A stretch of 64,000 nt of DNA from contig NC_015635.1 of NCBI RefSeq assembly GCF_000270245.1, forward strand, positions 1,736,001 through 1,800,000. The letters are read 5' to 3'. The stretch is from Microlunatus phosphovorus NM-1 (lineage in GTDB: Bacteria; Actinomycetota; Actinomycetes; Propionibacteriales; Propionibacteriaceae). This document shows positions 63,323-64,000 of this stretch, piece after piece. Position numbers and translations under genes: made by a program. Within the stretch, counting starts at the first letter, position 1. Each line of letters begins with the position of its first letter. The notes under the pieces are model-generated. The model did no database searches and was not told the origin of the DNA. It saw only the letters and a program-made list of their open reading frames with translations.

Positions 63323-63526
63323 AGTCAGCGGGTTGATGACCTCCAGCCGTAGCCAGTCTAGGTGCACGACTCTGCGCAGCCCCAGCGAGTTGTCGCGGGC
63401 GTCGTAGAGCCATGATCGCGTGGGGTCGTGGAACACGTGTGCCGGCCAGAAGCCGGCCAAGCGGGTTCTGCTCGATATCGTCGGTTCTGCACCGTCTATT
63501 CGGTGCTTCCCGAGCGGATCCGACAA
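63314..63526 (-). CDS. Short hypothetical frame
   Basis: A 70-residue frame (RSWLYDARDNSLGLRRVVHL) between dprA and the toxin gene, overlapping the last nine bases of dprA. No family is recognised. It may be a fragment of a lost gene or non-coding; the lack of upstream signal makes it uncertain. Confidence 0.2.
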   Translation of the reverse strand: MSDPLGKHRIDGAEPTISSRTRLAGFWPAHVFHDPTRSWLYDARDNSLGLRRVVHLDWLRLEVINPLTSP

Positions 63527-63551
63527 CCCCGAGCAGATCCGACTTTGGGAG

Positions 63552-63866
63552 CTACGGATGTGGTCCGAGGGTGACGATGGTGATCATGTCGTCCTCGGGT
63601 CCGTAGATCCACCAGATCCACCAGATCCGCCAGGCTCCGGGCGTGCGGTCATCGACGTACGACTCCCAGAGGTCTTCACCCTGTGGACCGCTCCGGGAGT
63701 GGTACTTGTGCGAGTTGAGGCCGGGATGCGCAGGACCGATGTCGCGCAGCAACCGGAGTGTCTTGAGCACCTTCTTGCGCTTCACGCTGTGCCGCGGTCG
63801 TTCGAGGTCCATGAGTACCGCTCTTGCCTCGTCGGTGTACACCAACTGAAAGGGTGGTGCGTTCAC
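63552..63866 (-). CDS. RelE/ParE-like toxin
   Basis: A 104-residue protein with the RelE/ParE outline: FQLVYTDEARAVLMDLE, a lysine-rich helix (RKKVLKTLRLLRD), GLNSHKYHS, and the C-terminal strands WRIWWIYG-like followed by MITIVTLGPHP. The WWIWWI segment is made by three 9-bp repeats (AGATCCACC, 63605-63631). GTG at 63866 overlaps the stop of the preceding antitoxin gene. The toxin's target is unknown. Confidence 0.6.
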   Translation of the reverse strand: MNAPPFQLVYTDEARAVLMDLERPRHSVKRKKVLKTLRLLRDIGPAHPGLNSHKYHSRSGPQGEDLWESYVDDRTPGAWRIWWIWWIYGPEDDMITIVTLGPHP

Positions 63867-64000
63867 TCGTCGTCAGCCAGCAGGTCGTCCAGTGGTGCGA
63901 CCCGGCCCTGGGCGACGTCATCGAGTCCACGCTGCAATGACTCGCGAACGGATTCGTTCTCCCAGATCATCAGCTCGCGCCGAGGAATCGAGGCCATCGG
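63863..64000 (-). CDS. Antitoxin partner of the RelE/ParE-like toxin (may extend beyond the window)
   Basis: A frame ending in TGA at 63863-63865 reads SVRESLQRGLDDVAQGRVAP then DDLLADDE; the visible part starts at an ATG at 63997-63995 but the frame is open to the window edge. Acidic C-termini with RGLDDVAxGR are common in small antitoxins. The stop overlaps the toxin start (GTGA), the normal antitoxin-first order. Confidence 0.6.
   Translation of the reverse strand, partial: PMASIPRRELMIWENESVRESLQRGLDDVAQGRVAPLDDLLADDE

Noticed and set aside
1-64000. tRNA, rRNA, 4.5S RNA or RNase P RNA genes
   Set aside because: No stretch with a convincing tRNA T-arm/acceptor pattern or known RNA core was seen by eye; a covariance-model scan would be decisive.

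Overview
The window is 64 kb of high-GC DNA with dense, mostly co-directional genes, GTG starts and many four-base start/stop overlaps. The housekeeping order (DAK2 protein-recG-rsmD-coaD, a SepIVA-like gene-yceD-rpmF-rnc-mutM, smc-ftsY, ffh, rpsP-khpA-rimM-trmD, rplS-lepB-rnhB-DUF2469-yraN-comM-dprA) is the one found in actinobacteria, including mycobacteria. Gene content and feel suggest a Propionibacteriales relative (Microlunatus-like); that placement is inference, no database was searched.

Layout. 1-8125: conserved block for DNA repair, CoA synthesis, ribosome maturation and RNA processing. 8126-11139: accessory patch with an NTF2-like gene, a broken SDR gene, a divergent HxlR regulator with a palindromic operator, an IS5-family insertion sequence, and a GtrA-type membrane protein. 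11385-16589: smc, a tiny membrane protein, ftsY. 16657-28098: accessory genes (SDR and phytanoyl-CoA dioxygenase opposite an AraC regulator, two tandem universal stress proteins, an exo/endonuclease-type hydrolase with a VTT membrane protein, a PLP decarboxylase, a two-component system with an unusual duplicated kinase, a 2H phosphoesterase). 28506-38225: ffh, an amidohydrolase, an ABC system whose ATPase is fused to an exported hydrolase, then rpsP-khpA-rimM-trmD.

38226-57168 is about 19 kb of accessory DNA separating trmD from rplS: an esterase with a paralogous small membrane partner, SGNH hydrolase, lipoproteins, a DrrAB-like exporter facing an AfsR-like regulator, succinate dehydrogenase (sdhCAB), an ABC-F protein, a HipBA toxin-antitoxin pair, and a 425-bp inverted repeat. 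57169-63322 resumes the conserved block from rplS to dprA, and the window ends in a RelE/ParE-like toxin-antitoxin pair on the other strand.

The most unusual structures are: (1) a 129-bp tandem repeat between sdhA and sdhB, each unit able to form a nested hairpin and ending in a Shine-Dalgarno, and open as a 91-codon frame that overlaps both neighbours by GTGA; (2) the exported hydrolase-ABC ATPase fusion; (3) the 425-bp inverted repeat before rplS; (4) two DnaA-box-like sites flanking a palindrome ahead of yraN-comM-dprA; (5) the histidine kinase with a second, degenerate sensor/dimerisation half; and (6) an IS whose transposase stop codon is supplied by the target site.
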